Source: JARROD01 sp037384225
GTDB taxonomy: Bacteria; Pseudomonadota; Gammaproteobacteria; Pseudomonadales; Cellvibrionaceae
Direction of reading: 5' to 3'
Assembly: GCA_037384225.1 (NCBI GenBank)
Contig: JARROD010000074.1
Span: 1-13,931 of the forward strand
Length of the DNA stretch: 13,931 nucleotides
Of this stretch, positions 1 through 8,200 are shown in pieces (the stretch's first letter is position 1; each line of letters begins with the position of its first letter). The notes beneath the pieces were generated by a model. The model was not told the origin of the DNA, made no database searches, and saw only the letters and a list, made by a program, of their open reading frames with translations. The position numbers were made by a program, and so were the translations under genes.

Positions 1-1
1 C

Positions 2-319
2 GCCATAAACCGCTTAACCGTTATCGCTAGCGAATCCTTGGAGAAGTATGCTAAAAACCTGCAAACTGAAATGGAAAAAGATACTGGTGGCGGGTTTAAG
101 TTTGGCCGCGTCGTTGCGAAAACTCGACGTAGGCCTATTATACCTTCGTTTTCGCGCCTAGTCAGACGGGCGCCTCGAAACCCCTTTTTATTACTGATAA
201 AGGGGCCGGAAGTTATTTCGTGCACGACCCTAAGTTACCGTGATTGTCGTCAATATTGTTTCAATGTGTGTTGTGCCAATGTTGTTATGCCCCTTGCTTT
301 GCTTTTTCTCTGTGATTAA
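2..319 (+). pseudogene. Remnant of a type III restriction enzyme Res subunit (helicase/nuclease), open at the left edge
   Basis: The frame is already open at the window edge and ends at a TAA at 317-319. Its first ~37 codons (2-112) contain INRLTVIASES, YAKNLQTEME and FKFGRV. This spacing is characteristic of the region of type III restriction Res proteins that normally reads N-K/R-LTVIA-N/S-ES, then an AKxLQxEIE-like stretch. Those proteins are usually 800-1000 aa and continue well past this point. Here resemblance stops near 112, and the next ~69 codons are basic, then cysteine-rich, and look like non-coding DNA read through. The last codons also overlap a CRP-like palindrome. I infer a gene truncated at its 3' end by rearrangement, with the 5' part possibly outside the window. 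A TTG at 38-40 has no good ribosome binding site. No modification (Mod) partner is visible. The identification rests on remembered family sequence, not a search. Confidence 0.45.
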
Positions 320-326
320 TATCACA
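311..326. promoter_or_regulatory. Perfect CRP (cAMP receptor protein) binding-site palindrome
   Basis: TGTGATTAATATCACA has both consensus half-sites, TGTGA and TCACA, separated by 6 nt as the CRP dimer requires. It lies 321 nt upstream of the protease start. If it acted as a class II site, transcription would begin near 360, just before the large hairpin at 401-458. The -10 sequence there is only fair (GTTAAT at 343-348). CRP control would tie the downstream protease to carbon status. Occupancy and the target promoter are inference. Confidence 0.6.
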
Positions 327-341
327 TCATTCTACACATGG

Positions 342-356
342 GGTTAATGCTTAACC
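342..356. repeat. Short perfect inverted repeat (GGTTAA-TGC-TTAACC)
   Basis: Two 6-nt arms with a 3-nt spacer lie 16 nt downstream of the CRP-like site, where a CRP-driven promoter would place its -10 region. It could be an operator or chance; nothing in the sequence decides. Confidence 0.3.
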
Positions 357-384
357 AAAGACGTTCCATCAAAACTTCGCTATC

Positions 385-480
385 AGCCAAGGGGAACTCA
401 ACCCTATTGTCGCATAAATTTTCGAGCTCAGGACCGAAAATTTATGCAACGATAGGGTCAAGGTTCATTGCGGCTTTTTT
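385..480 (+). terminator. Long hairpin with 24-nt arms ending in a T-run; terminator or leader attenuator
   Basis: The arms 401-424 and 435-458 pair at 22 of 24 positions by Watson-Crick, plus one U-G wobble (408/451) and one C/A mismatch (411/448), around a 10-nt loop. The fold extends outward through GAAC (394-397) with GTTC (463-466), then AGCC (385-388) with GGCT (472-475), leading straight into T475-480. That polarity fits a rho-independent terminator or attenuator on the + strand. The stem is far longer than an ordinary terminator. It stands between the CRP-like site and the protease gene, so it may block read-through from upstream or act in a long leader. No integron attC R-boxes (RYYYAAC/GTTRRRY) are present, so I do not call it an attC site. 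Confidence 0.5.
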
Positions 481-559
481 ACAGCGGAAACCGGGCGGAG
501 TTACGATTTTTTACCTATATCAACGCTATGGCGTGAAATTCTTTAAGAATGTTTATCTT

Positions 560-606
560 TTTACACTTTTTTATTTTTAGTGTACTAGTGTAGAAGATCG
601 TATAAA
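560..606 (+). promoter_or_regulatory. Candidate promoter/operator cluster for the protease gene
   Basis: TATAAA at 601-606 matches five of six bases of a sigma-70 -10 box and lies 40 nt upstream of the ATG. The stretch just upstream carries TACACT (562-567), AGTGTA (579-584) and a second AGTGTA (587-592), giving one inverted and one direct copy of the same hexamer. TTTACA at 560-565 could be a -35 box, but for a weak -10 (TACTAG, 583-588) rather than for TATAAA. The repeated hexamers look like a regulator target; no regulator can be named. Confidence 0.3.
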
Positions 607-646
607 AATGGAATAGGGATAATCAAAATTACTGGATGTGGCCATC

Positions 647-3600
647 ATGAATACCCGCTTATTTTTTACAATGGTGTTTTTAAGCACCCATCTGCTCCTG
701 TGCCAGCACACTTTCGCTAATGTTAGCGGAAATTCCAATGTTGATAATACTAAGGCTTCAGCAAAATTTCAGAAATATACCGACAATCGCAAACTCAATC
801 GATACTTTATCGTTCTTGATCAAGGTTCGGTTAACTACAGTTACAAATCTCAAAATGAATTAAACATAATCAAACGGCAAAGAGTTGATATACAAAACAC
901 ATTTATCCGACAGGCCGCCCGATCCAATATCAATATGCCTGTTGTTGCTCGATTAACTAAAAATGTGAACGCCATTGTTGCGCAACTGACACCTCTGCAA
1001 TACGCCGAAATTGAAAAATTCCCGGAAGTAAAGCAACTAATTCCTTCTTATGATTTCCAAGTCGCTCTCGAAGATAGCGTTACCCAGATCAATGCCGACC
1101 AAGTTTGGGATCTCAATGGTTTAAACTCAGTCCTGGGTGAAGGCGTTAAGGTTGCGGTCATCGATACGGGCGTAGACTATACACATCCGGACTTGGGTGG
1201 CTGCTTAGGAAATTCATGTAAAGTTATAGGCGGCTACGACTTTTATAATGGCGATGATGACCCCATGGATGATAATTTTCATGGTACTCATGTGGCGGGA
1301 ATCATTTCTGCCAACGGCGCGCTGAAAGGTGTTGCACCAAAGTCATCGATTGTTGCTTACAAAGTTTGTGATGCGCAAGGCAACTGCCCTGACTACCACA
1401 TTATTAACGCTATCGAAAAAGCAATGGATCCTGATGGCAATCCTGCAACAGATGACGCGGTTGATATTATTAATATCAGTCTTGGTGGTAGCAGCGGTGG
1501 GCCTGATGATTTAATCGCACAATCGATTAATTCAGCAGTTGATGCGGGAATTTTAGTGGTTGTTGCAGGTGGGAACAACGGCCCGCAAAATTTTACTATG
1601 GGATCCATTGCCAGTGCCGAAAAAGCGTTAACAGTTGCGGCAGCTGATGGCAATACCGGCATCGGCGATTTTAGCTCACGAGGTTATATCAAAGATAACG
1701 GCCACGCTAAACCGGAAATTTCTGCACCCGGTGTAATGATCAACTCCACTACCCCTAATGAAAGTTATGCTTCATTTAGTGGCACTAGCATGGCGTCTCC
1801 AATGGTCGCTGGATCTGCCGCTTTGTTGCTGGATCTCTATTCCAAACTTTCTCCTGAAGAGCTTAAATCACGGCTTATAACGACCGCCACTGACCTGGGG
1901 GTATCCTTCAAAGCACAAGGCAGTGGCGTAGTTGATGTTTTAGCTGCGGCCAACGCAGATGTTTCAATCAGCGCTTCCGTTATTAATTTGGGTTGGTTTC
2001 ATCAATTAACTGAAATGGAGCAAACAAAAACCATCACACTGAGTAATGACAGTGAGGAGGAGCGGGTTTATAATTTGTCAATATCAAAAACAATTGACAA
2101 CACATTAGGATTTTATTTATCTGAAACACAAGTCACCGTTGCGGCGGGCGACTCTCACCAAATTTCTTTAAATATCAATATTCCAGAATCTCTCGCGGCA
2201 AAATCCTTTGATGAGCCGGCCTATATCGCTTGGCTAAATATTGAATCGAACAACAACCGATCCAGATTGCCCATCGCGATATTGCATACCGATGATAGGA
2301 TTACGGTTAATTACCCAGACTTTATTAATCATGGAAAGACGGTTTATCTTGTCGACAAAGAACGCGGTTTGGTTGGCAGTCAATTCCCCAGCTCCAATAA
2401 TTCAAGCGTCACTTTTTTTGCCGGTGATGGTGATTACAGTATTGTATTTAGCGCAGAAAGTGTCGATCTTTATAATAGTGTGGTGCAAGGTGTTGCAAGC
2501 GGAGATACGCTGGAGTTTTCGTTAAACGATGAGTGGCTGCCCGTTGTATTCAATTTGCCTGATTCAGAAAATACACGCCTGGATGACGAAGGCTCACTTG
2601 GCGCTTCACTGAGTGCAACAGTCTACCCGGTTTTGCCTGAATATGGTGTTTCCTTTTACACCTTTATTTTGCAGTATGGAGACACAACTCCCCAGGTTTA
2701 TCTAAAACGCCCTGACATTAATCTTTTTTATGATGTCATTGTGTCAAATTCCGACGAAAACAGTAACAATAACATAACATTGACAAAGCGATTGGATGCA
2801 TCTGCAATACAAGCCAATGATACTATTTTATTTGATTATGATTATGCCGATCTACGCGAACTGATGATTGCTTTTTCGCCCACAGGCGATTTGAATAATA
2901 ATTTCACAACAGACTGGAATTATATGGATACAAACTATCCACATGATTCAGGATATGGCTTAGGAAGTTTTGTTCCGCTTGAGGATTTAAACCAGGCGAG
3001 AACAGAATTGCATATTCCGCGACCCGATGACAATTTTGTACATTTGTATAAAGCTCAACAGTTTAGCAATACTAATTCATATCCCCCGGACAACTCTCAA
3101 TACAGAACCGCACAGTACCATATTGACAGAGATGGAAACCTTGCGCTCTCAAATTGGTACAGCCACAATCCACTGCTTAAAACTATTGATTTAATTGAAA
3201 AACAGTTTGCCTATAAAGCAGGATTTTTATTACCTTTCTTTAAAGGCAAGTTGATTGAGGATAACGGAAGCTTTGCCATGAGTTATGATGAAGGCCGAAG
3301 CCCCGCGTTCTTTGCAGATAATATGCTGACCTATTATTTTGGTGATGTTGATGCGGCAACCGACGCAGTGGATACTGGAATTTCGAAAACTCTCCCCAAT
3401 AATGCGCTTCGCGTCGATGCAGATAGCTACTTCCGGCCACAAAACTTTGCAATTGATAATAGTTCCAGCGGAAGTCGTTTTGAATTTAACAGTTTTGAAA
3501 TTAATGGTACTCAGGCAACCCTCACTGCAGAATTGGAATACGATTTAACACGCAGCGACTTTTCACCCCCAACTATTTTGGAATTAGATATTTCGACCTT

Positions 3601-4519
3601 AGGAAGTAGCCATACTTTTCTAGCTAACGGCAATGGTGAAATCAATGTTAAATTTAACGACGACATCGCGGTGAGTGCCAGCGCAATTCGAATTCGGGTG
3701 AATGACAGTGATGAATGGCAAGAAGTAGCGAGTTCAGATTCTAATCTTGTCAACGCACAACTCTACGGGCTTGCTGAAGGTACCTATGACCTGCAGGTTT
3801 TTGCAGTTGACAATGCAGGAAACGCTATCACCTATTCTGCTTCACCAGCATTTGTTGCTGAAGCTGGGTGTCGTTACGATCGTAACTGTGATGGTGTGTG
3901 GGATCATTTTGACATCGATTGGGATGACGATGGCGTAAACAATGATGAAGATGCATTTCCATATGATGAAACAGAGTGGCTTGACACAGACGGCGACGGC
4001 ATAGGAAATAATGGCGACGAAGACGACGATAACGATGGCACTGTCGACAGTGAAGATGCCTTTCCACTTGATGATACGGAATGGTTAGACACAGACGGCG
4101 ACGGCATAGGAAATAATGGCGACGAAGACGACGATAACGATGGTACTGTCGACAGTGAAGACGCCTTTCCACTCGATGATACGGAATGGTTAGACACTGA
4201 TGGTGACGGCTCAGGTAATAACGCTGACGAAGATGACGACAATGATGGCGTCAATGACGCTCGGGATGCATTCCCGCTGAATGCGGCAGAAACTACTGAT
4301 ACGGATAACGATGGAATCGGTAACAATGCAGATAGCGATGACGATGGTGATGGTGTGCCGGATACAAGTGACGCTTATCCTTTAGATGCATCACGGAGTC
4401 AATCCAAGTCTGGATCTAGCTCAGGAGGAGGTGGTGGTGCCTTCTCAGGTATATGGTTATTGGCGCTATTACTATTTAACCGTAAAAAGGGGATGGGGGG
4501 ATTAAAAATTAACCAATAA
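647..4519 (+). CDS. Secreted S8 (subtilisin-family) serine protease with TSP3 repeats and GlyGly-CTERM tail
   Basis: This is an extracellular endopeptidase of the subtilase family. Numbering from the ATG at 647, residues 1-24 are a signal peptide with likely cleavage after TFA. An inhibitor-type propeptide follows, then the catalytic domain with Asp173 (AVIDTGVD), His212 (HGTHVAG), oxyanion Asn310 (GGNNG) and Ser381 (SGTSMASP); all four are intact. Cysteine pairs near the Asp and His motifs suit an exported protein. A long beta-rich middle region has no family I recognise. Residues ~1080-1250 are Asp-rich thrombospondin type 3 calcium-binding repeats. The end is a Gly-rich linker (from ~1256), a hydrophobic segment and a basic tail, i.e. 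a GlyGly-CTERM signal. That family is known to depend on rhombosortase cleavage and type II secretion. A GTG at 638 is in frame, but the ATG has the better spacing to GGA at 634-636. No terminator is visible after the stop. Confidence 0.93.
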   Translation: MNTRLFFTMVFLSTHLLLCQHTFANVSGNSNVDNTKASAKFQKYTDNRKLNRYFIVLDQGSVNYSYKSQNELNIIKRQRVDIQNTFIRQAARSNINMPVVARLTKNVNAIVAQLTPLQYAEIEKFPEVKQLIPSYDFQVALEDSVTQINADQVWDLNGLNSVLGEGVKVAVIDTGVDYTHPDLGGCLGNSCKVIGGYDFYNGDDDPMDDNFHGTHVAGIISANGALKGVAPKSSIVAYKVCDAQGNCPDYHIINAIEKAMDPDGNPATDDAVDIINISLGGSSGGPDDLIAQSINSAVDAGILVVVAGGNNGPQNFTMGSIASAEKALTVAAADGNTGIGDFSSRGYIKDNGHAKPEISAPGVMINSTTPNESYASFSGTSMASPMVAGSAALLLDLYSKLSPEELKSRLITTATDLGVSFKAQGSGVVDVLAAANADVSISASVINLGWFHQLTEMEQTKTITLSNDSEEERVYNLSISKTIDNTLGFYLSETQVTVAAGDSHQISLNINIPESLAAKSFDEPAYIAWLNIESNNNRSRLPIAILHTDDRITVNYPDFINHGKTVYLVDKERGLVGSQFPSSNNSSVTFFAGDGDYSIVFSAESVDLYNSVVQGVASGDTLEFSLNDEWLPVVFNLPDSENTRLDDEGSLGASLSATVYPVLPEYGVSFYTFILQYGDTTPQVYLKRPDINLFYDVIVSNSDENSNNNITLTKRLDASAIQANDTILFDYDYADLRELMIAFSPTGDLNNNFTTDWNYMDTNYPHDSGYGLGSFVPLEDLNQARTELHIPRPDDNFVHLYKAQQFSNTNSYPPDNSQYRTAQYHIDRDGNLALSNWYSHNPLLKTIDLIEKQFAYKAGFLLPFFKGKLIEDNGSFAMSYDEGRSPAFFADNMLTYYFGDVDAATDAVDTGISKTLPNNALRVDADSYFRPQNFAIDNSSSGSRFEFNSFEINGTQATLTAELEYDLTRSDFSPPTILELDISTLGSSHTFLANGNGEINVKFNDDIAVSASAIRIRVNDSDEWQEVASSDSNLVNAQLYGLAEGTYDLQVFAVDNAGNAITYSASPAFVAEAGCRYDRNCDGVWDHFDIDWDDDGVNNDEDAFPYDETEWLDTDGDGIGNNGDEDDDNDGTVDSEDAFPLDDTEWLDTDGDGIGNNGDEDDDNDGTVDSEDAFPLDDTEWLDTDGDGSGNNADEDDDNDGVNDARDAFPLNAAETTDTDNDGIGNNADSDDDGDGVPDTSDAYPLDASRSQSKSGSSSGGGGGAFSGIWLLALLLFNRKKGMGGLKINQ
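3977..4396 (+). repeat. Four tandem 105-bp units encoding 35-aa TSP3 calcium-binding repeats
   Basis: Units begin at 3977, 4082, 4187 and 4292. Units 1 and 2 encode the same 35 residues, opening WLDTDGDGIGNN, and differ only at a few synonymous bases. Units 3 and 4 diverge progressively, and a partial unit precedes the array. The DxDxDG pattern binds calcium in thrombospondin-like proteins. The near-identity of units 1 and 2 points to a recent duplication or gene conversion and makes the repeat number liable to change. Confidence 0.9.
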
Positions 4520-4521
4520 GG

Positions 4522-4549
4522 CGTATATCTGGATTTGCTGTGTATATCA
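4522..4549. other. Intergenic stretch with two direct GTATATC copies; no terminator seen
   Basis: GTATATC occurs at 4523-4529 and 4542-4548, 19 nt apart, just after the protease stop. The rest of the 170-nt gap up to the next start is AT-rich, with a G-rich patch at 4590-4630. I see no convincing terminator hairpin, so co-transcription with the next gene is possible. The repeat pair may be chance. Confidence 0.2.
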
Positions 4550-4689
4550 AAAAAATATCAAGTAAAACATTTTAAGGGGATTGAATTCCAAGGGCGGAAC
4601 AGGATAGGGGGAACGTTACAGGGTGGCTGGCATCGGTCAAGCTGAATACAAGAGGTAAATCAATAAATTATATAAAATGAGGTAATGTG

Positions 4690-5022
4690 ATGAAATATAT
4701 TATATCTATGCTTTTTATGCTGCTGTTTTCAACACAAAGTAGTGCAAACTACGATGCAAATTTTAAAGGTAAAATTTTAGGTGTATTGACTTATCCTCAC
4801 AGCAAAATAATTTTAATACGGGTTGAGGGACAGCCCACAACACATCCTGTTTGCAGTAAATTTGATTATTTAGCAATAGATCCTAATATAGATCACGAAA
4901 CGAGACAAATCGTTTTTGCGCGATTACTTATGGCTTATGCCACAGGAGAAACCGTTAATATTGGATACGATGCAAACGATGAATGTATTGGCGCTCGTAT
5001 GAAAGTATACCGAGTAGGTTAA
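4690..5022 (+). CDS. Small secreted protein of unknown function (110 aa)
   Basis: Residues 1-19 form a signal peptide (hydrophobic core, cleavage likely after SSA), leaving a mature protein of about 91 aa. The mature part has an amphipathic beta-strand pattern: a GKILGV strand, an ILIRVEG strand, PVC, a helix-like stretch RLLMAYATGETV, and ECIG near the end. Cys55 and Cys99 could form a disulfide. This order resembles small secreted proteins of unknown function common in marine gammaproteobacteria, but I know no role or reliable family name. The ATG at 4690 is chosen over the in-frame GTG at 4687 because GAGGT at 4679-4683 sits 6 nt upstream of it. The gene lies between the protease and the RHS protein on the same strand. 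It might be a companion of the RHS protein, but the evidence is only proximity. Confidence 0.8.
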   Translation: MKYIISMLFMLLFSTQSSANYDANFKGKILGVLTYPHSKIILIRVEGQPTTHPVCSKFDYLAIDPNIDHETRQIVFARLLMAYATGETVNIGYDANDECIGARMKVYRVG

Positions 5023-5083
5023 TGTTAATGACGTTCCACCGCACACCTGTTCTTTGCAAATTTGTAAAAACAGAAAATTTTAG

Positions 5084-5208
5084 AGTGTACTCTGAAGATC
5101 AAACCTGGGCGTATATAAACGCTTGATTTTAGCCGGGTGGGAGATTTCTTTCCATCTCGATGACTGCTCAGACGAAGTGCGTGCCTGCAAACTCGTAATG
5201 AGTTTTTT
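5084..5208 (+). promoter_or_regulatory. RHS gene leader: operator-like AGTGTACT, TATATAA box and a small T-tailed hairpin
   Basis: The roughly 270-nt gap before the RHS start holds AGTGTACT (5084-5091) followed by GAAGATC (5094-5100), both also present in the protease promoter region. A TATATAA box (5112-5118) sits inside GCGT/ACGC arms. Further on, AAACTC (5189-5194) pairs with GAGTTT (5200-5205) and the T-run continues to 5208, which resembles a weak intrinsic terminator or attenuator. None of these elements is strong alone. Their arrangement suggests a promoter near 5110 and a leader of more than 150 nt. Confidence 0.3.
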
Positions 5209-5284
5209 GTTAAGGATGTGTACATAGGTAATATTGGAAACGGACTATCGATATATTGGATTGAATCTAATCTTATTGCGATTT

Positions 5285-5299
5285 AAGGGGCTTAAATTG
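5285..5299 (+). promoter_or_regulatory. Ribosome binding site that decides the RHS start (AAGGGG, then TTG)
   Basis: AAGGGG at 5285-5290 is 6 nt upstream of TTG 5297 and 9 nt upstream of TTG 5300. Starting at either gives a compact signal peptide. The longer frame from TTG 5234 has only AGGT (5226-5229) ahead of it and would add 21 residues before the signal peptide. Confidence 0.6.
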
Positions 5300-8200
5300 T
5301 TGGGAAAAAATATCACCGCTGCTTTAAGTTGGGGCTTGCTGTTTCTTCTTTCACTACCAGTGGCTGCTGACTGGCCCCCCACCGTTACAACAACCGATGG
5401 TACTCAGAGTGATGACGGCAGCTATGGAGTAACTGTTACGGCTGATACGGCTTTTCCACAAACCTGTGACGCCACCTGGTATTGCAGCATAAAATTAACT
5501 TATACCCTCTACAAAAGCAGCGATAACATCGAGTGGTCGCAGATAGACCGTGTTGAAAATTCGGCAGATGAAGTTTTTACAAGCACTCAAACAATTACAG
5601 AAGGCGGTACCTATTACTATAAAGCCTTTGTTGAAAGATATTATGCGGAGAATCGTAAATGGTGCAGCCCATCCCGGCCGGATGAATGTAGCTACTCCCA
5701 CGGTGACTACGTTTTACACTCTGAATCCTGGTCTCCGGTTACGAGTGTCATTGTTGATCTTACGGGGCCGAAACCACCGGAAACCGGGAACCTGAATCTC
5801 AATGCCTACGATATTTTTTACGGTGATCTGAATGACGATGGCATCAATGATATTTATTTTAGGGGCAAGCGGCAATTTATACTGGTGCATGGTGAAGTCA
5901 GTGTGCCCATTATTCTCCCGGCTCCCGACAGCTTTTGGATCAGAGGATTGGGAAGCGGCTATGACGAACCGCTAATCAATTCGACGCTCACTGATAGTGA
6001 AATTTCAGCTATGGAACTGACCCCGTTTGATCTGGGGGATATCCATAGCGGTGATTTTAACGGCGATAATCAAAATGACCTGCTGTTTACCGGGATTAGT
6101 ACCAGCTTTATCTTAGCCGGTAATGCTCAGGGGGCCCCCGGTCTGTTTGCAATTTACACGACACCGCTCGCCTATCACAATTTAACTCACAGTGGGTTGA
6201 ATATTGAGGTACGGGATATCAATGGCGATGGCAAGGACGACCTTGTTATTATTTCCAGCAATCCAAATTATACGGATTCAGCCTATATAAGCGGCAGCAA
6301 TGGACCTGAAGTCTATCAGGCGGTTAACAACGCGATTGAGAATCCCGTGACTCTGGCCGGAAGCACTCAGGGGCAATTCAGTGTTGACGGGACGGGTGCC
6401 GCCAATTACAGCATTCCCATCAGTGTGGCCGTGGGTACGGCGGGAGTCGCTCCGAGGCTGTCACTGGTGTATTCCAGTCAGAATGGCAACGGCCGCCTGG
6501 GGCAGGGATGGTCCCTTGACGGTCTTTCCGCCATCACCCGCTGCCGTCAGACACTGGCGCAGGATGGCGCGGCCAGAGCGATTAGCTGGAGTCAACACGA
6601 TCGTTTTTGTCTGGACGGGCGGCGTCTGGTGCTGTCGAGCGGCGGTCAGTATGGGGCTGTGGGTGCCGTCTACAAAACCGAAATAGACACCTATGCCAGC
6701 ATCGAATCCGTCGGCGGCAGCCTCGGGCACCCTCACTATTTCGTGATTACGCGTAAAGACGGTTCCGTATCGACCTACGGTGCCACCAGTGACGCCGCAC
6801 AAAAAACCAGTGATGGGAAGTACACGCTGACCTGGGCACAAAACCGCTTTCAGGACAGCGTTGGCAATGCCATAGACTTCGTTTATTCCAATACCGCCAA
6901 TGGCCATTATATCGATCAGATTTACTACGCCTACGGGGCGGCCAACGACAGCAATCGGAACAATGCGCGTGCGAGAATCGCATTCAGTTATGATACCGAC
7001 CGTCTCGACCCGAGTCTCGAATATCTGGGCGGTTATCAATTTTTCTCCGCAATCCGTCTCAGTCGGATCGACGTTTACAACGACGGTGTGCAAATTCGCA
7101 ACTACCAATTGCGCTATCGGCAGGTGGACGCATACTCCTCCCTCAGTAATCGGTTAAGTAAACTGTTAAGTGTGCAGGAGTGCGTTGGCACTCAGTGTTT
7201 GCCCGCCACACGCTTCGAGTGGAGTGAGGATGAACGTGGATTTGCCGCTTCGGGTACAGATTTTACGCTGTCCAATCAGCGGGATCGCACTACCGTAAAA
7301 TACCTGCCGGCGGATATCAACGGTGACGGGCTGCAGGATATAGTCTGGCAGGAACCTGATTGGGACGATGGCGAAGAGGAGTTTCAGGACCAGCATTGGT
7401 TTTATATGATCGGAAATAGCCAGGGTGCTTTTTCTCCGCCAATTAAGCTTTACAGCAATTATGACAATGGATCGGAGCCTTTTCCCTGGAGTGTAATTGA
7501 TTACAATATGGATGGACGTTCAGATATTGCAATCTACTACGATCAGCAATGGCGGGTGTTCCTGTCTAAGTACAGTCCCACAACCGTAGCATCCGACCAG
7601 GGCATATTCGCTCTAACTTGGCGGTTTGTGGGTGATTCCATTGCAACAGGGCTGACCGACGAAAAAATGGAATTTGCCGATTTGGACAGTGACGGATTGA
7701 TCGACGCGGTTTCCAAAACCAAAATTTACACCCTGCAGCGCAATGCCAGCGCGCCGGTAAGTTCAAACCAGGCATATACTTTTGCGCAGTCTCTGTCCTA
7801 TTCGCTTGAAACTCTTGTCCCCAAACCCGCCGATACTTCCTATCCAGACAAGAAAACCTACAAAGACGCCTATTTATACGCCCCTGCCGGCACTCCCGAT
7901 TTTAATGGCGACGGCAGAGTGGATCTCGTGGCTTACCGCGCGGTTAAGCGGTCTTACAGAATTGACAACAAGACCAACTCCTGGAATGAACGGCACTTCT
8001 ACGCATTGATCCGTACAGATACCGGATTTCAAAACTATGCTTTTATCGGCAGTGTCAACCAAACCACCAACGCCGGGTTACTCAACAACGATATCATCGC
8101 CGCCGATTTCAATAATGATGGTCTTTCCGATATATATCAGCGCGCCGGAGTGGCCGTTAACACCAGTTCCGCAAGTGGTTATCCCTACGCCAAAATTACT

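Noticed and set aside
401..458. Reading the large hairpin as an integron attC site
   Set aside because: No R-box pair (RYYYAAC and GTTRRRY) at the outer ends and no cassette gene organisation or integrase nearby.
338..580. 80-codon open frame on the + strand upstream of the protease
   Set aside because: It runs through both arms of the large hairpin and the T-rich promoter region, has no ribosome binding site and no recognisable protein pattern.
3828..4326. Long open frames on the - strand (114 and 140 codons)
   Set aside because: They are antisense to the TSP3 repeats; the repetitive Asp codons force stop-free, low-complexity Ser/Arg/His-rich translations.
4590..4632. G-rich patch as a G-quadruplex
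   Set aside because: Only three G-runs of three or more occur at suitable spacing; a fourth is missing.
5234..5296. Extending the RHS protein to TTG 5234
   Set aside because: It would put 21 extra residues before a normal signal peptide, while AAGGGG lies at good spacing before TTG 5297; kept only as an alternative.
6461..7108. 215-codon open frame on the - strand inside the RHS gene
   Set aside because: It is antisense to a continuous, well-recognised SpvB/VCBS region and has no domain pattern or start signal.
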